Shown: piece after piece, positions 17,007 to 25,442 of the stretch
Layout: each line of letters starts with the position of its first letter
Position numbering within the stretch: position 1 is the stretch's first letter
IMG/VR virus record: IMGVR_UViG_3300042565_000366
Span: 1 to 28,838 of that record
Reading direction: 5' to 3' (one strand)
Source of the DNA: a virus
Length of the DNA stretch: 28,838 bases
Program-made: the position numbers and the translations under genes
The notes under the pieces: generated by a model
The model's input: only the letters and a program-made list of their open reading frames with translations
Databases searched by the model: none
What the model was told of the DNA's origin: nothing

Positions 17007-19538
17007 TCACTTGTTTCGTGGCAATAAATCACTAAGCGGCACAAACTTCTGTTCTTCAGAACGCAAAGCAGCAGCTTCAGCTTGCGCTTGCCGTTGCGCT
17101 TGTTTTTTGGCTAGACGCGAACCAATCAATTCATACGCTGCCATTGTAGCGGCGCTACCAGCAACGCCGCCAGTAGTGCCTAATGTAAGCCCTTCCGCGC
17201 CTCCACCAGCAACCACCGCGCCGCCTTTGTGTAACGCTTGCTCGGCAATTTTTGTTCCTAGTTTTTTCTCGACGTTAATCTTTTGGACAGCAGCGCCTTT
17301 GTAACCCGTATCTGTAGCCAGAATGTGTTTAGCGTTGTGGTAATCGCGTAGTCCGTTAATTTCTTTTTCTGAAAACAATCGCGTCATTACTTCACGATTG
17401 TCATTCATGTATTTGGTTAGCTGGGCTGGCGTTTTTTGCTCTGCAATTCTGTTTGCAAATTGCGCTTTAATTTCAGAAATTGCCTTTGTTGCTTGCGGCT
17501 GCAATTGTTGCGGCACGTTTCGCAACGTATCAATTACATGGGTAAATTGATCGACAGGCATATCAGCAATGTTTTGTGCAATCTTTTCAATTTGCACTTT
17601 GCGGTTAATGCCTTTTGGTCCTTCAGCATCAAGAATGTTGGAAATCCCTTTAGGATTGTCTAATGTGTTTTTGCGAAGTTCAACCAACGCACGCGCATCT
17701 TTATACAGCGGCGACGTTGTATCTAAATTTGCAATTACATCTTCATCAACTGCACTTTTTAACGCTTTGTGCAAATTGTTGTTTTTGCGATCCCAATTTT
17801 CATTGATGAACTTACGCAAATTTTCAGCAGTCTTTGCATTGGTTGGCAACAAATTGCCATTTTTATCGACCATGCCAAGTTGTTTCATTCGCGCTTCAAC
17901 AATTTTGGTCAGGCCAATTGTTTCAGTGTTAGCCAGCGTCAATGATTCGTCACGCAAAACATTCAATATGTTGTTGGCTTGCACCGGCACATTTTTGGCT
18001 ATTGCATCGCGGTCAGCATAAATTTTTCTGGTTGCGTCATCAAAATACGTTTGCAAATCCTTTAACGGTTGCAGGATAGTGTTGCCGCGCTTATAGACAC
18101 TGCTTTCGTCAAGGCCAACAGTGCCGCCGGTTTCTTTAATTTTTTCGTTAATGTAATTTGATAAACGGTTCTGTTCGTTTGTAAATTGTTCTTTTAAGAA
18201 ATTGCCCATCGGCGTGTCAGTATTTGACACTGCGTATTTGGTAGCGCGGTCTTTGCCGTGACCTTTAATGGCAGCCGTATCGACCCTAAAATCCGGCCCC
18301 ATCACGCGATTCAATGTTTGCGCTCTTGCGGCCTGCTCATCAACTGGCACACCAATTTCGCCATATTTAAGTTCAGAAAACGGCGCGTCTGGCGCAGCAG
18401 GTTTTGCAGTGCCTAATCCTTCTTCCGCAGGTGCGCCCGCCCTTTTTTGCTGTTGCTGACGTTGGAATTCCTCATACGTCATTCGAGGCTTTTCTAATGT
18501 CGGTTCAACTTTTGTCGTTGGCGGTTTAGGCTCACGCTTGATTGCGCCCGCAACCATTCTGGCTTCTGCCCCAATAGCTTTGCCGACACCAGGAATGGCA
18601 AACGCGCCAGTGGCAATCATGTTTTCAACGTCGGCTTTTGGAATGCCTAAAGTTTTTGAAATCCTGCCAGCATAGTCACTAATTGTTTCGCCAGCTAATC
18701 GCACGAGTTGTTGACTAGCTTCGCCCTTGTATTCAGGCGTTTCAGTGACACCCAACGCTTTACCGACCGGCTGGGTGTATGGCTCAACAAACTTTTTATA
18801 AACCGCAGCTTTGCCACGTTCAGCCGTGCCTGGCTCGACCAGCCCTAGTGCCTCACCAGCGCGAACACCGGCATAGCCCGTTTCTGCCAGCGCAGCGCCA
18901 GGAATTGCCTGAATTCCACCTAGCAAAGTGTCAGCTAAGCCAGCGCCCGACCGCAAAATGCGAGTGCCAATATCAGCAACTTTTGGTTGCGCGGCAGGCA
19001 CAACGGGCGCAGCGGCAGTAGGCGCAGGGGCGGCAGCTTGTTCCATAGGCTGCGCAGCATTTACTGGCTTGTTCATCAAAACAGCATGAACAGGGTCTTT
19101 TTTGTTTGGCCTGTGTAAACCAAATTCATTCAAAAACTTTTCAGGCACAGACGTTGAAATATCAACCGCATCCGTGTGAAAGGTTTTTTGATTTGGATAA
19201 TCGGCGGGATTCAGCGGCATATAAATGCCTTTTTCGCCAGACTTCCAACGGTTATATAAATTTTGCTGCTCTTCTCTCGTGCGAACGCCGCTAGTGATTG
19301 GTAATTCAGCGTTATATCGTTGTTTATATGCTGATTTTGCTTCTTGCAATCGTTGCGACAAATCAGCGTTCATTCCTTCTATGGTAGGCGTAGCCGCGCT
19401 ACCCTCTGGCGTTTTAGATGGTTCTCTTTTTTCTAGCGCACGCAAGAAAATATCATCTGAACCAGAAGGCTTTTTGTTTTCGACTTTGTTTAACGCACGA
19501 AGAAACAAATCTTCATCATCAACCGTAGCTGCTGCCAT
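17007..19538 (-). CDS. DNA ejection protein, P22 gp16 position, with N-terminal M15-like peptidase
   Basis: The product is 843 aa (P22 gp16 is 609). Residues about 60-155 look like an M15/D-Ala-D-Ala peptidase: SGVRTREEQQNLYNRW (83-98), FHTDAVDIS with His121 and Asp126, and DPVHAV with His151, a likely zinc site. Before it stand two similar short segments, DLFLRAL and DIFLRAL. The middle is Pro/Ala-rich with a hydrophobic Gly-Ala stretch (about 185-235); the rest is helical and polar, ending with a Gly/Ala-rich helix and a basic tail. In P22 the 7-20-16 products leave the head and cross the cell envelope; a peptidase would cut the murein. Ribosome-binding site AAAGGAAATAAAC. Confidence 0.75.
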   Translation of the reverse strand: MAAATVDDEDLFLRALNKVENKKPSGSDDIFLRALEKREPSKTPEGSAATPTIEGMNADLSQRLQEAKSAYKQRYNAELPITSGVRTREEQQNLYNRWKSGEKGIYMPLNPADYPNQKTFHTDAVDISTSVPEKFLNEFGLHRPNKKDPVHAVLMNKPVNAAQPMEQAAAPAPTAAAPVVPAAQPKVADIGTRILRSGAGLADTLLGGIQAIPGAALAETGYAGVRAGEALGLVEPGTAERGKAAVYKKFVEPYTQPVGKALGVTETPEYKGEASQQLVRLAGETISDYAGRISKTLGIPKADVENMIATGAFAIPGVGKAIGAEARMVAGAIKREPKPPTTKVEPTLEKPRMTYEEFQRQQQQKRAGAPAEEGLGTAKPAAPDAPFSELKYGEIGVPVDEQAARAQTLNRVMGPDFRVDTAAIKGHGKDRATKYAVSNTDTPMGNFLKEQFTNEQNRLSNYINEKIKETGGTVGLDESSVYKRGNTILQPLKDLQTYFDDATRKIYADRDAIAKNVPVQANNILNVLRDESLTLANTETIGLTKIVEARMKQLGMVDKNGNLLPTNAKTAENLRKFINENWDRKNNNLHKALKSAVDEDVIANLDTTSPLYKDARALVELRKNTLDNPKGISNILDAEGPKGINRKVQIEKIAQNIADMPVDQFTHVIDTLRNVPQQLQPQATKAISEIKAQFANRIAEQKTPAQLTKYMNDNREVMTRLFSEKEINGLRDYHNAKHILATDTGYKGAAVQKINVEKKLGTKIAEQALHKGGAVVAGGGAEGLTLGTTGGVAGSAATMAAYELIGSRLAKKQAQRQAQAEAAALRSEEQKFVPLSDLLPRNK

Positions 19539-19540
19539 GT

Positions 19541-21070
19541 TTATTTCCTTTGCTTAGGCGCTGAAACCAACTTGCCATCAACAATGTCAACATTTCCACT
19601 AATCAGATCATTATATAAATTTGCTCTTAAAACATAATTTATTGCTTCTTCGCCAAACAAACCTTTTTTGTCCATATAATCCAAAAACTTTTTTTGCTTT
19701 TGTTCATTAGTCAGCTTGTTGTCGCGCTTAATGTTGTTAATTTCCATTACTTCAAATTGATACGCATCATTCATAGCGGTGTCATACAGCGCCTTAGAGA
19801 ACGCACCGAACTGTGGATATTTCTGAATTAGCTTATCCATGCCTTGCGTGTAATCTTTTTGATGCTGCATCAACACTTTTGTGTCGGCAATAACTTTTCT
19901 AATTGCAGGGCCGGTCAACGAAGGATTCGCGTTTGCATTTTGCGTATTCGCCAAATCAGCAGCAAATTTGCCGTTGTTGGATGCGTTTTGATGCGTTACT
20001 AATGATGCAAGCGATTTGTTTACAATTTCTCGTGCTGCCGCTTTTTGTTCAGCAGCATCCAATCCAACAAATCCAAGCGCTGACAATGCTTCATTTATTT
20101 TTCCACTTCCAACGCCAGTTAAAGCATAATCAAGATAAGTTTCGACATTCTGAATGTCCTTCAGCGCATTGGCTGCGTTGGCAACGCTACCACGAGCGAC
20201 CGTGACTTGCGCTTGCAAATCTTTGTAGTCATTTGGCCCTAATCCAGCACCAACAGGCGCAGAAATAGCGCCGGGCGTTACTTGGCGCAAACGTGGTTCT
20301 TGAACGGCTTGCACGTTTTTGGGCGGCACGCGCTCAACAGCAGCGCCAATAGGCTGCAACTCTCGCCTTGCTTCTGGCAATTGCGATGCCAAAAGACCCG
20401 TCTGCACTACGTTGCCGTTTTGGTCAAGAATGTTGTACGTCGGATTACCGGCAGGATCGGTCGGGCCTTCCACCACTTGTTGCCCCGGCGACAATGTTTT
20501 ACGCGCAAACAATACCGACTCACCGCGAGGCTCACGAGCAAATTCACCCGCTTGAACATAAGTAGTGCCTGCGCCCGTTTCAACAGGCGACAAACTACCC
20601 GTCAACACCGAAGTGCGACTAGCTTGGTCAAGCCCTTGAATGTGACGCTGTTTTAAAAACGTGCGTAACTGCGCTGGATCGTTTTGCGCTTGCTCTAAAT
20701 ATGGGGTCAACAATTCGGTAATTTTATCTTCAGGCAATCCAAGATTTTTGCCTAATGTGCGACCACGTTTTTGCAGTAAATTGACCAATTGCGATTTATC
20801 AACGGCATTCGGATTTTCTTCTGCCATCAATACCAAAGGGTCGTTGATAAGCGAAATCTGGCTGTCAGCAATTGCTTTGAATCTATTTTGCGCAAGTTCT
20901 TGTTCTTTGCCAGCGGTAGCCAATTTTGCTTGTTGCACTTGTTCTGGCAAAATTTGACCTAACGCTTGGTATTCTTGAGCACCACGCGCAAAATTCATCA
21001 TTTCGCCCAAAGTCATTCCCTTAACGGGAGTAATGCTTGTGCCAACAGGCGTAACAGATAAATCAGCCAT
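19541..21070 (-). CDS. DNA ejection protein, P22 gp20 position
   Basis: The product is 509 aa (P22 gp20 is 471) and largely helical, with frequent Gln, Ala, Lys and Asn, and no membrane segment. It begins MADLSVTPVGTSITPVKGMT with LGEMMNFARGAQEYQAL, includes LQAQVTVARGSVANAANALK and ends in a basic VDGKLVSAPKQRK. I assign it by order and composition: between a gp7-like glycine-rich protein and the gp16-position protein. In P22, gp20 is an internal head protein ejected with the DNA. No enzymatic motif is seen. Confidence 0.65.
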   Translation of the reverse strand: MADLSVTPVGTSITPVKGMTLGEMMNFARGAQEYQALGQILPEQVQQAKLATAGKEQELAQNRFKAIADSQISLINDPLVLMAEENPNAVDKSQLVNLLQKRGRTLGKNLGLPEDKITELLTPYLEQAQNDPAQLRTFLKQRHIQGLDQASRTSVLTGSLSPVETGAGTTYVQAGEFAREPRGESVLFARKTLSPGQQVVEGPTDPAGNPTYNILDQNGNVVQTGLLASQLPEARRELQPIGAAVERVPPKNVQAVQEPRLRQVTPGAISAPVGAGLGPNDYKDLQAQVTVARGSVANAANALKDIQNVETYLDYALTGVGSGKINEALSALGFVGLDAAEQKAAAREIVNKSLASLVTHQNASNNGKFAADLANTQNANANPSLTGPAIRKVIADTKVLMQHQKDYTQGMDKLIQKYPQFGAFSKALYDTAMNDAYQFEVMEINNIKRDNKLTNEQKQKKFLDYMDKKGLFGEEAINYVLRANLYNDLISGNVDIVDGKLVSAPKQRK

Positions 21071-21073
21071 GTT

Positions 21074-21727
21074 TTACCCCTTACTAAATCTTGGATCAGT
21101 CATTAATGAATACATAAATGCGGTATTGCCCATACCACTTAATCCACCAGCATACGCATTTGCAGCGCCAATCTGACCGGCACCATAAGCAGTAGCGCCG
21201 CCAATCGCAGCTTGGCCAATATTAGTTGCGACATTTTGACCCATTGTTGACACTTGACCTTGCGCAGTTTGTCCAATGCCTGCAATACCTGCCAACGTGT
21301 TGTAAATGTTTTGCCGCTGCGAAATAACTTGCGGCATTGCTTGAGTTAATGTGTAATCCAAAGCAAACTTTTGCGCAGCCCGATCTACGTTTGACCCGCC
21401 GCCGCCCACATTCATAGTTTGCCGAGCTGCGCCGGTGCCTTGTTCAATCGCGGCCTGGTATCCTGGCAACCCCAAAATTTCTTCGCGAGTAACTGGTTTA
21501 GTCAGTCCTGGCAGCAATTCACGAATTCGAGATAATGATTCATATCCAGCAGCGCGGTATGGCTCTTGCTGTCTGTTTATGATGTCAAACATCTCACGCT
21601 GCTGTTGGGCAGCGTATCTGGATGCTTCTAATTGTCTTTCGCCAGCACGTTCTGCTGCGCTCGCTTGCATACCTGAACCAATTAACTGCGATCCGGCACT
21701 AATGATCGCAAACTTAACCCATGTCAT
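21074..21727 (-). CDS. DNA ejection protein, P22 gp7-like
   Basis: The product is 217 aa (P22 gp7 is 229). The first ~25 residues are hydrophobic (MTWVKFAIISAGSQLIGSGM), followed by a helix rich in Ala, Glu, Arg and Gln (ERQLEASRYAAQQQREMFDI) and PYRAAGYESLSRI, then LPGYQAAIEQGTGAARQ and a C-terminal half dominated by Gly/Ala (IGGATAYGAGQIGAANAYAG). This layout is common to short ejection proteins of P22-like and related phages. P22 gp7 is cut near its N-terminus and ejected early. It is coupled to the cupin gene by ATGA. Confidence 0.75.
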   Translation of the reverse strand: MTWVKFAIISAGSQLIGSGMQASAAERAGERQLEASRYAAQQQREMFDIINRQQEPYRAAGYESLSRIRELLPGLTKPVTREEILGLPGYQAAIEQGTGAARQTMNVGGGGSNVDRAAQKFALDYTLTQAMPQVISQRQNIYNTLAGIAGIGQTAQGQVSTMGQNVATNIGQAAIGGATAYGAGQIGAANAYAGGLSGMGNTAFMYSLMTDPRFSKG

Positions 21728-22191
21728 AGCTTTTCCCCTTGTAACGCTTTCATTTCGCCAACAATTTGCTTCAACTTATTTGACGAATCAAATAGCGCAG
21801 TTTCATCAGGCTCAATCAATTCTTGCTCAATTTCATCTAAATCGGTCTTATCTGTTAAATGCACTGTAACCCCAATTGAATCTGTTACTGACAGCGTGAC
21901 CCGTTTTGTACCGGGCTGCGATTCCACAACATCGCCAGCTTGCAACCGCCGCATTCCCGTTTCAGTCCAAGCAATTATCTCGCCTTTAGCGCATAGAAAA
22001 AAGTGCGCTTTCTTGTGAACCTTGCCCACAATTAACGTGCCAGCAGGCCGGTACACCCGACGCAGGTACATACCCGGACTAAAAAAATGCTCGGTTTCCA
22101 GCTCGGCTTGTGGCATTTGCGCCATTTCAGCCTGCAACCGGTCAATTTGCTCTCGCGTCGGCGTTTCTGCCGTTAGCTGTATATCAGTCAA
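21724..22191 (-). CDS. Cupin-fold protein in the tail module (155 aa)
   Basis: The start is TTG 22191, overlapping the TGA of the gene upstream (TTGA), with GGGGG six bases before it. After a helical N-terminus (TREQIDRLQAEMAQMPQAEL), a small beta barrel reads GTLIVGKVHKKAHFFLCAKG, then GEIIAWTETGMRRLQAGDVV and VTVHLTD, with the G-x-H-x4-H pattern and the late G-D-V of cupins. It may be a trimeric or dimeric structural barrel or bind a metal. By order it takes the place of P22 gp14, between needle and gp7. Function unknown. Confidence 0.7.
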   Translation of the reverse strand: MTDIQLTAETPTREQIDRLQAEMAQMPQAELETEHFFSPGMYLRRVYRPAGTLIVGKVHKKAHFFLCAKGEIIAWTETGMRRLQAGDVVESQPGTKRVTLSVTDSIGVTVHLTDKTDLDEIEQELIEPDETALFDSSNKLKQIVGEMKALQGEKL

Positions 22192-22427
22192 AACGTACCC
22201 CCGCCGATCCCATTTAACGCCGTCAGCAGCGTAAACGTACCCGCTGCCGGTGTGATGTTACCAATGACCGTGTTATTAATTTCACCGCCGTTAATAATTT
22301 GATACTCCACCGTGCTGCTGACAACGTTCGGGTTTTGCAGCCATTGAATCCACTCCCGCGACGGTCTGCCCGTGGCTGGCTCGATAAACGGGCTGGTCGG
22401 GAACCGGATGTTAGTCAGCGCAACCAT
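22188..22427 (-). CDS. Small tail protein in the P22 needle (gp26) position (79 aa)
   Basis: The product is 79 aa and begins MVALTNIRFPTSPFIEPATG, with REWIQWLQNP (a common N-terminal motif in small phage fibre proteins), then a beta-rich end with INGGEINNTVIGN and TPAAGTFTLLTALNG. The last part resembles repeats seen in tail fibres. It is much shorter than P22 gp26 (233 aa) and has no long coiled coil, so it is only a positional counterpart. It overlaps both neighbours (TAATG and TTGA). Confidence 0.6.
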   Translation of the reverse strand: MVALTNIRFPTSPFIEPATGRPSREWIQWLQNPNVVSSTVEYQIINGGEINNTVIGNITPAAGTFTLLTALNGIGGGTF

Positions 22428-23899
22428 TAGTTATCGCCTGCCGATGCTTTGAGATTTGCCGACACAATCACAGCCTTCACCGGATCGGTAATCGCTACCT
22501 CAAAAATACGATCCCGCGCCCAGCCCAGCCGCCGCCAGATCGCTCGGTTAACGTAATTACCCTGCCGCCCCATGCTGACCCAATGCTCATTAGACCAAGT
22601 AGAACCGCCGTCATTTGACCAACGTAACATCGCCTGCGGATTGTCGCCCTGCCCTGTGGTCAGCCCTACGCCAGGCTGGAATTGAATCTGAAATTCCTCG
22701 AAATACTGTCTTTGCAAATCTGTGGTCAGGTGCGGCGCACGGCGCAACCGACGGATCGGGTTGCCAGCATCGGTGTATTCGTCAAAGTCTAGGCTGTAAA
22801 TCTTGCCGTTTTCGTAATCGCCTACTAAGTTCTTATTAGCAAATGCGATGCAATTCTGCCCTCTGTGGCGCTTATAAACCGCGTTGGGCGCATCCCACCA
22901 CAGCCATTTGAACCACTGCTGGGTAGCCAAGTCATAAGCCCATGTTAGGTCGATAGATGGGAAATTAATCACATAAATTTCGTGGCCTTCAATCTGGAAC
23001 GACCATGCCCTAGCATCCGATACATCAACCCCGACCAGACTATTCTCGACCGCATGGGTCGAAAGCCTCTGAAATTCGTAGCCTTTCATCTGGCCGATGG
23101 TCGCGGTTCCCAACGTATCCCGCGCCAAAAACATGAAGGTTTCGGCAAAGCGAACAATCGAGAACGGCGCACCACAACCGTTCTGGCTGCTGGTTCCCGA
23201 TACTCGCTGAAACGGGAACGTAATGATGTTGGGTATCTGGCTCCCGACATCAATCCAAACCTCGGTCGTTACTTCGCCCAGCAGATAAACCTGCCGGTGG
23301 TCGATAATCAGCGCCACCAGCTTGTCAGGCGACCCATCCTTAGCGCCGTACAGCCCCGTGGTGGACAAGGGTGACCCCAAGTCAGTCACCGCCCAATTCT
23401 GCGTTCCTGGCTCGTTGTAGGCCACATAGTTGTCCACCGTATCGACCGTCGTGGCACCTTGCCAATCGCCATCGGTGCTAGGCAGGGTCACAAACGTATT
23501 GGTGGCCACAACGTAGTAATACCGATTGACCCCATCGACCAGATAAGCGGTCAGCCCTTGCGTGGTCATTACGTTGTCCGTAATAGACACCGGCCCTGAG
23601 TTGGTGGTCAGGGTGCCAACTTGAATGTAAGTCAGGTCAGTGGCGATGCGATAGACCCGACTACCGCAGACCGCGATGGCATATTGCAGGCCAGATAGCG
23701 CCCTCATCCCGCGAATCTCAGCAGGAATCGGGAACTGGATTTCGGTCACTAAACCTGGCGTTGGATACAGCGCGACAATACCGCGCTCACCCGGCTGCTT
23801 AGTTGGGTCGATTTCAGGGTAAAAATTAATGCACTCCTGATCGTTCTGATAGATCGACCGAGTGGTGTACGACGCGCCGACAAAGCCGAAATCTGCCAT
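22427..23899 (-). CDS. Tail accessory factor, P22 gp10 family
   Basis: The product is 490 aa (P22 gp10 is 472). It begins MADFGFVGASYTTRSIYQND, followed by QECINFYPEIDPT, the typical start of this family, then a beta-propeller-like body with YYYVVATNTFVTLP, DSRGVYLL-type strands (HRQVYLLGEVTTEVWIDVG) and AETFMFLARDT. gp10 hexamers close the portal-gp4 channel and carry the tailspikes and needle. The ribosome-binding site GGAGAGCTAA lies in the last codons of the HNH gene upstream. Confidence 0.92.
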   Translation of the reverse strand: MADFGFVGASYTTRSIYQNDQECINFYPEIDPTKQPGERGIVALYPTPGLVTEIQFPIPAEIRGMRALSGLQYAIAVCGSRVYRIATDLTYIQVGTLTTNSGPVSITDNVMTTQGLTAYLVDGVNRYYYVVATNTFVTLPSTDGDWQGATTVDTVDNYVAYNEPGTQNWAVTDLGSPLSTTGLYGAKDGSPDKLVALIIDHRQVYLLGEVTTEVWIDVGSQIPNIITFPFQRVSGTSSQNGCGAPFSIVRFAETFMFLARDTLGTATIGQMKGYEFQRLSTHAVENSLVGVDVSDARAWSFQIEGHEIYVINFPSIDLTWAYDLATQQWFKWLWWDAPNAVYKRHRGQNCIAFANKNLVGDYENGKIYSLDFDEYTDAGNPIRRLRRAPHLTTDLQRQYFEEFQIQFQPGVGLTTGQGDNPQAMLRWSNDGGSTWSNEHWVSMGRQGNYVNRAIWRRLGWARDRIFEVAITDPVKAVIVSANLKASAGDN

Positions 23900-24403
23900 T
23901 TAGCTCTCCGAGCGGACTTTGTGACGGTGGAACAAAGATTGTATTGTTGCGCGTTTTTTACTCATCATTTCTCCAATCTGTCGCGCCGTTTTCCCTAACT
24001 TGCGCAGCTCAATGGCTTGTTGAATTTCATCATTGGTAAACACTGACCTGTGATGATCTTCGCCTTTTGGTAATACTCTACGCCCTTTTTTTACGCAATC
24101 TTCGTTGTTTGTTTTGATGTCTGCAACTCGCAAATGTGCTGGATTGCAGCAGATTCGGTTGTCGCAGGTGTGCATCAAAAATCCATGCGCTTTTTTGTTG
24201 GCTGGCGCTCTCAATTCAATTTGATTGGGATGCGCCAAATCAAAAATTACGCGATGCGCATAGTAAGCAATGTCATTGATCCAAGTGCGCCCGTAACCCG
24301 AAGCAGTAACGTGTCCTTTCCATGCCCAACATTCTTGTTCGCCTTTTACATCAACTTTGCTCCACAACACTTCCGGCGTATTTTGCGGTCTACCTGCTTT
24401 CAT
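23900..24403 (-). CDS. Free-standing HNH endonuclease (HNH_3 type)
   Basis: The product is 167 aa from ATG 24403, which has the site AAAGGAGCCACCATT; the longer raw frame to 24487 runs back into the gp4-like gene and is rejected. Seen are ECWAWKGHVTASGYGR, HRVIFDLAHP, LMHTCDNRICCNPAHL (His78, Asn87 and His90 of the HNH core, with nearby Cys) and RVADIKTNNEDC, then GEDHHRSVFTNDEIQQAIEL leading into a C-terminal helix-turn-helix. Such genes spread by cutting genomes that lack them. It sits between gp4 and gp10 and is visibly lower in GC than both (about 40-45% in sampled lines). A hairpin overlaps its start. Confidence 0.9.
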   Translation of the reverse strand: MKAGRPQNTPEVLWSKVDVKGEQECWAWKGHVTASGYGRTWINDIAYYAHRVIFDLAHPNQIELRAPANKKAHGFLMHTCDNRICCNPAHLRVADIKTNNEDCVKKGRRVLPKGEDHHRSVFTNDEIQQAIELRKLGKTARQIGEMMSKKRATIQSLFHRHKVRSES

Positions 24404-24435
24404 AATGGTGGCTCCTTTCTTGTAAAGCCACCATT
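24404..24435 (-). promoter_or_regulatory. Perfect 10-bp hairpin at the start of the HNH gene
   Basis: On the minus strand AATGGTGGCT (24435-24426) and AGCCACCATT (24413-24404) are perfectly complementary, with a 12-base loop holding AAAGG of the Shine-Dalgarno. The ATG follows directly after the stem. There is no U-run, so it is not a terminator; it looks like a translation control element. Confidence 0.65.
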
Positions 24436-24452
24436 CTACACATTTATAAAAC

Positions 24453-25433
24453 CTAGTTGAAGCCTCCATCGAGGATAAAGGCCGCATCTTTCGGTCTGCC
24501 GGTCATCAATACGTCAGGATACTTGCTGACCTGTGGCGGCTTCATATTCGTGCGTTTAACCGTCGCCTTAGCTTGTGCTGCGTAGGCCGTGATCTGGCTT
24601 ACCTGAATCTGATTGATCTTGCCAAACATCGGCATTAGCCGTTCAGCCAAGCACCAGCGCAGGCACATGTTATAACCTTGTGGGAACTGAATCGACCCGT
24701 ACAAGTCGCCAAACTCGCGGAAAATGGTCTGCGTGAATAAGTGCATCTCGCCCTGAGCTGGGTTCGGCCACAGGTAGATCGTTCCCAGCAGCTCCGACGG
24801 CTGGTAATACAGCGACTTCGGCCACGGGCCATTTAAAGTCTTTAGGCCAATCGACTCGTATTCTTCGAGGCTTAGAATCGCAATCGGGTAATCCAGACCG
24901 CCGCCATAGATCGGCACGCCGTTGCTGGTCGTATTAACCCGCACAAAGGCCGATTCAATGGTCAGTGGGCGCTCATAGTAGGAATCGATAATTTGCAGCA
25001 CCACAGGCGTTGTATGCCCACGGCTGACCGTGTAAGTGCCGCCTTCGTTGACATTACCGCCCGCGCCCGTGCCAAACCCGACGATAGTAGTGCCAGTCAG
25101 CACGCCCGGCCCTGATAGAGTCATGCCCATCGTGATAGCGCCCTTTAGAACGCCGTCAGTCGGAACAGTTAAGGTCGTGCCGCTGATCGATCCGGTAAAC
25201 TGCGCAGATACGTTACCCGATGGGCCGATGGTGTATTGCACCTGATTCTGGACGCACGGAAACACAATCTCGGTGCGGTAGAACACCATCATGTTTTCGT
25301 TCGACCACTGCGCGATCATGTCGTTCAGCATATCCAGCCCGTCCTGGGCTTCGTCAGCGGTCGGGATTTCGCCAGCAGCTAACGCGCCGATGTCCTTCAT
25401 GGCGCGGGTAATAATGTCGTAAGGGGTGGTCAT
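24453..25433 (-). CDS. Head-tail adaptor, P22 gp4 family, with an inserted beta domain
   Basis: The product is 326 aa, about twice P22 gp4 (166). The N-terminal part MTTPYDIITRAMKDIGALAA, then EAQDGLDMLNDMIAQWSNEN is typical. An insertion of about 70 residues (about 77-147) has the form SGTTLTVPTDGVLKGAITMG, MTLSGPGVLTGTTIVGFGTG, GGTYTVSRG, a small beta domain seen in many phage structural proteins. After it the fold resumes (YYERPLTIESAFVRVN, then LYLWPNPAQGEMHLF-like LWPNP, and FPQGYNMCLRWCLAERLMP). gp4 forms the ring under the portal. Ribosome-binding site GTAAAGGATAACT. Confidence 0.88.
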   Translation of the reverse strand: MTTPYDIITRAMKDIGALAAGEIPTADEAQDGLDMLNDMIAQWSNENMMVFYRTEIVFPCVQNQVQYTIGPSGNVSAQFTGSISGTTLTVPTDGVLKGAITMGMTLSGPGVLTGTTIVGFGTGAGGNVNEGGTYTVSRGHTTPVVLQIIDSYYERPLTIESAFVRVNTTSNGVPIYGGGLDYPIAILSLEEYESIGLKTLNGPWPKSLYYQPSELLGTIYLWPNPAQGEMHLFTQTIFREFGDLYGSIQFPQGYNMCLRWCLAERLMPMFGKINQIQVSQITAYAAQAKATVKRTNMKPPQVSKYPDVLMTGRPKDAAFILDGGFN

Positions 25434-25442
25434 AGTTATCCT

